Assembly (NCBI GenBank): GCA_004557035.1
Contig: SFFB01000002.1
Coordinates: 1-64,000 of the forward strand
Direction of reading: 5' to 3'
Length of the DNA: 64,000 bases
DNA from: Bacteroidales bacterium
Lineage (GTDB): Bacteria; Bacteroidota; Bacteroidia; Bacteroidales; Bacteroidaceae
In this document: positions 61,819-64,000 of the stretch, in pieces
Numbering within the stretch: position 1 is the stretch's first letter
Layout of the letters: each line of letters begins with the position of its first letter
The notes under the pieces: generated by a model
The model's input: the letters and a program-made list of their open reading frames with translations, nothing else
What the model was told of the DNA's origin: nothing
Database searches by the model: none
Program-made: the position numbers and the translations under genes

Positions 61819-64000
61819 TTAGTTGGGGAAAACGGGTTTGTCCATAAACATGTCGCCGGTGTTGGAAATGGTGGTGACCATTTCGTCGGTCAACTCACGC
61901 AAGATACCTGCGTTGACAAGGGCGTCCATATCGTTTTTGAACTCGTTGTAGGCAGCTTCGGGGAAGATTTGAAAACCGTTGCCGTAGTCGCCGATATAGG
62001 TAGCCACCTGACGGAGGAAACCCCACTTCTCGAAATAGGGGAAGAGGTTGTAGCCGGTGAGGCGGCTGGTCTTGCGGATGAAGTTGAGGATGTAGGGCAT
62101 GTTGTTGTCCCAGGTGTTATGATGCTCGGCGGTGATGTAGCGGCACCAAACGGAGGTGGGATAACGCTCGTTGAGCTTGGAGAGAGCATCGTTGGCGTTG
62201 TTGTTTTGTGCCATAGCCACGAGTTCGTATTTGTCGTAGCCGTCGGTCTTCTCAACGGTGGAGCCACCTTCTTGCGACATCTGGCGGAGCGACTCATAGA
62301 GGTCGGGACCAAAGTCGGGACAGCCGTTTTGCGTGAAATAGACGTAGAGCATGATGAAGGGGCAGAGGGTTTCGCCCACGCCGACTTCGTTGATGGTGCG
62401 TGCACGCAGTTTGTTGTCGGCCACCTTGGTGATGTTGACGGCGTCGATGGCCAGTGCCTTATAGTCGGCGTTCCAGTCGAGATGGCCGGCCATGGCCTCA
62501 GTGTAACAGCTGTTGCGGATCTGGCTGGTGGTGGCGTTTACAACGATGTTGCCGTCTTTGTCGGTGGCGGTGTAGGTTTCGTCGTCAAGGAAGTGGCGGC
62601 GGGCATTGGGCCAGTGATTGATTTTGTCGCTGGTGCGATAGCCCATCTTCATGATGTTGTAGTAGGAGTTCATGTTGTTGCTCACCTCATTGACGCCCTT
62701 CCAGCAGAAGTAGGGATGCATCTGATGCTGGTGGCCCCACTCGTGGCTCAAGCCCCAAATGGCATCGTCGTCGCCGTTGACCAGTTTGTTGCAGCTGAGC
62801 ACACGGCTCTCTTGGTCTCTGTGGAACGATACGCCCAGACCGCCCTGGAACATATAATAGGTGTAGTTGACATAGGCGAAGGTGCGGTTTTTGGGTTGAC
62901 GGTTGTATTTGGTGAAGCCGAGGATGTCGTGCTCCCACTGTACGAGAGAGTCCATCACGGCGATGTATTGGCGATAGCCGAGGCTGCCGTCGATGGCGCG
63001 ACAATAGTCGTGGAGGCCTTGTGCCGACCATACGAGGTGGACTTTCTTGCCCACTACGTCCATATGGCTGTTTTTGGCATTGGCGGTGAGCTCATGCATC
63101 TCTTCATTGGTCAAGTCGGCAGAGAGGTAGCCATTGACCACACCGTTGATGAAGTGCACCTTGATGTTGGGCTGGCTGTCGGGGTCGGTATCGGTGTGAT
63201 AGTCGATGTAGGCCAGTGCATCGTAGTCGGGAGATACCCAACCGCCCTCGGCGTATGTGAACGAACCGGCAGGGTCGAACTCAATGACGTTGAGGCCATT
63301 GCGCAGACCATAGGTGCGTGTCTGAGGATTGCCGCCGTCGAAATTGCCACCGACAATACCGTTGTACCAAGAGGTAAGCACGAGCGAAGCCGACTTGCCG
63401 GCAGGCAGACCGCTCACGGCCACGGCATAGGTGCCGGGGCCCATCGTGATGCCGGTGACGCCGGGACGCTGGTCGTAGTATTTGCCGGGAGTAAGCCACA
63501 GGTCGGAAAGGGCCTGCACGCTGAGCAGACAGGGATATTCTGCCACGCGATAGTCGGTGGAATAGTTGCCGTTGAAGAGTTTGGTGGCCAGGCTCTTGAC
63601 GAAGGGATTGTAGATGCGGTCGATGTCGTCGGCCGTGACGCCTTCGCGCAGAGTGGTGTAGCAATCGTCGGCAAAGATGTCGAGCTCGGCGCGCTCTTCA
63701 GAAAGGGTGCGGAACTCCATCTCGGCACAGGCGGCAAAATTGTTTTTACCGCTCTTCACGACAAACTTGATGGAGACGGGATTGGACAGGCCGCCATCGG
63801 CAAAGTCTATTCTCGAAGGAGCAGAACTGAAGGCGAAGTCGTAGTTGCCATAGAGACGATAGTCGGTGTCGCCTGCACATTTCACGTAGACATCCACAAG
63901 GCCAAAGTTGCCATTGCCGCCGGCAGAGGCATCGGTACGGGGCACATAGTTGACGTACTCAATGAGGGGCACGTTGGTGAAGTTGTAGATGAGAATGGCG
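61819..64000 (-). CDS. M60-family (enhancin-like) metallopeptidase, partial
   Basis: The frame runs off the right edge, so the N-terminus and signal are missing; at least 727 residues are present. GLSHEWGHQHQMHPYF holds the HExGH zinc motif of M60 (HEWGH), followed by CWKGVNEVSNNMNSY, with the third-ligand/catalytic Glu region NE. A preceding domain (YAVAVSGLPAGKSASLVLTSWYNG) is a carbohydrate-binding-like sandwich. M60 enzymes cleave heavily O-glycosylated mucin-like proteins. No C-terminal sorting tail is visible. Together with GH89, GH29 and GH84 it points to mucin glycoprotein use. Confidence 0.9.
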   Translation of the reverse strand, partial: AILIYNFTNVPLIEYVNYVPRTDASAGGNGNFGLVDVYVKCAGDTDYRLYGNYDFAFSSAPSRIDFADGGLSNPVSIKFVVKSGKNNFAACAEMEFRTLSEERAELDIFADDCYTTLREGVTADDIDRIYNPFVKSLATKLFNGNYSTDYRVAEYPCLLSVQALSDLWLTPGKYYDQRPGVTGITMGPGTYAVAVSGLPAGKSASLVLTSWYNGIVGGNFDGGNPQTRTYGLRNGLNVIEFDPAGSFTYAEGGWVSPDYDALAYIDYHTDTDPDSQPNIKVHFINGVVNGYLSADLTNEEMHELTANAKNSHMDVVGKKVHLVWSAQGLHDYCRAIDGSLGYRQYIAVMDSLVQWEHDILGFTKYNRQPKNRTFAYVNYTYYMFQGGLGVSFHRDQESRVLSCNKLVNGDDDAIWGLSHEWGHQHQMHPYFCWKGVNEVSNNMNSYYNIMKMGYRTSDKINHWPNARRHFLDDETYTATDKDGNIVVNATTSQIRNSCYTEAMAGHLDWNADYKALAIDAVNITKVADNKLRARTINEVGVGETLCPFIMLYVYFTQNGCPDFGPDLYESLRQMSQEGGSTVEKTDGYDKYELVAMAQNNNANDALSKLNERYPTSVWCRYITAEHHNTWDNNMPYILNFIRKTSRLTGYNLFPYFEKWGFLRQVATYIGDYGNGFQIFPEAAYNEFKNDMDALVNAGILRELTDEMVTTISNTGDMFMDKPVFPN

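Noticed and set aside
1..64000. tRNA, rRNA, integrase, toxin-antitoxin or phage genes
   Set aside because: No cloverleaf-like sequence, rRNA segment or recognisable protein of these classes was seen while reading the gaps and frames.

Overview
The window reads as chromosomal DNA of a Bacteroidota bacterium, most likely a Prevotellaceae-type gut or oral commensal. The evidence is the recurrent TAnnTTTG (-7) promoter boxes, lipoprotein signals ending in LSAC/LTAC, C-terminal GxxV...GVYVVxGQKVxVx tails on secreted enzymes, BspA-type leucine-rich repeats, a FeoA-FeoB fusion, and DUF6057/DUF4878/DUF2807 family proteins. Base composition is GC-rich throughout the genes. No rRNA, tRNA, CRISPR array, integrase or transposase gene was found; most of the window is ordinary chromosome with unusually repeat-rich intergenic spaces.

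Layout. 1-4.8 kb: a partial secreted alpha-N-acetylglucosaminidase (GH89) and a small peptide gene. 5.1-8.7 kb: a TPP riboswitch followed by thiS-thiG-thiH-thiF, with a 280-bp nested palindrome between riboswitch and first gene. 8.8-13.1 kb (minus): RND efflux adaptor and pump. 13.2-18.8 kb (minus): an operon of GH29 fucosidase, GH16 glucanase and a translationally coupled YqiA-type hydrolase. 19.4-20.8 kb (minus): outer-membrane barrel protein and nucleoside diphosphate kinase. 21.4-26.2 kb (plus): Fur-family regulator, TcdA, nitroreductase, carboxynorspermidine/saccharopine dehydrogenase and a ProX-type editing protein, separated by large palindromic repeats. 26.2-27.4 kb: a gene-poor segment with long inverted repeats. 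27.4-31.1 kb: small repeat lipoprotein, mtaB, a glycosyltransferase and an RsmI-like methylase. 31.2-34.6 kb (minus): gpsA, lysS, ogt. 35.0-38.2 kb (minus): a DUF6057 membrane protein with a CxxCH-containing PD40 lipoprotein. 38.4-43.8 kb (minus): CotH-kinase surface protein and GH84 hexosaminidase. 44.0-45.2 kb (minus): DUF4878 lipoprotein and a YiiX-type peptidase. 45.9-48.1 kb: feoAB. 48.2-49.1 kb (minus): AraC regulator. 49.4-58.0 kb (plus): dxs, trkA, trkH, DUF2461, DUF2807, pyrE, fumarase. 58.3-60.8 kb (minus): a BY-kinase with a (Gly-Tyr)8 tail. 61.8 kb to the end (minus): a partial M60-type metallopeptidase.

How it fits together. GH89, GH29, GH84, GH16 and the M60 peptidase are exo- or endo-acting enzymes on fucosylated, GlcNAc-capped host glycans, glycoproteins and beta-glucans, so a mucin- or glycoprotein-foraging lifestyle is the best inference. 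ThiH (rather than ThiO), a class I Fe-S fumarase, several radical-SAM enzymes and ferrous iron uptake by FeoB suit an anaerobe. Thiamine diphosphate made through the thi genes is the cofactor of Dxs.

The least explained material is between the genes: five copies of a promoter-plus-hairpin cassette that could encode small RNAs, five large nested-palindrome repeats, an 824-bp segment bounded by 20-bp inverted repeats that contains a perfect 31-bp hairpin, and an orphan lipoprotein/membrane protein pair with a possible heme site.
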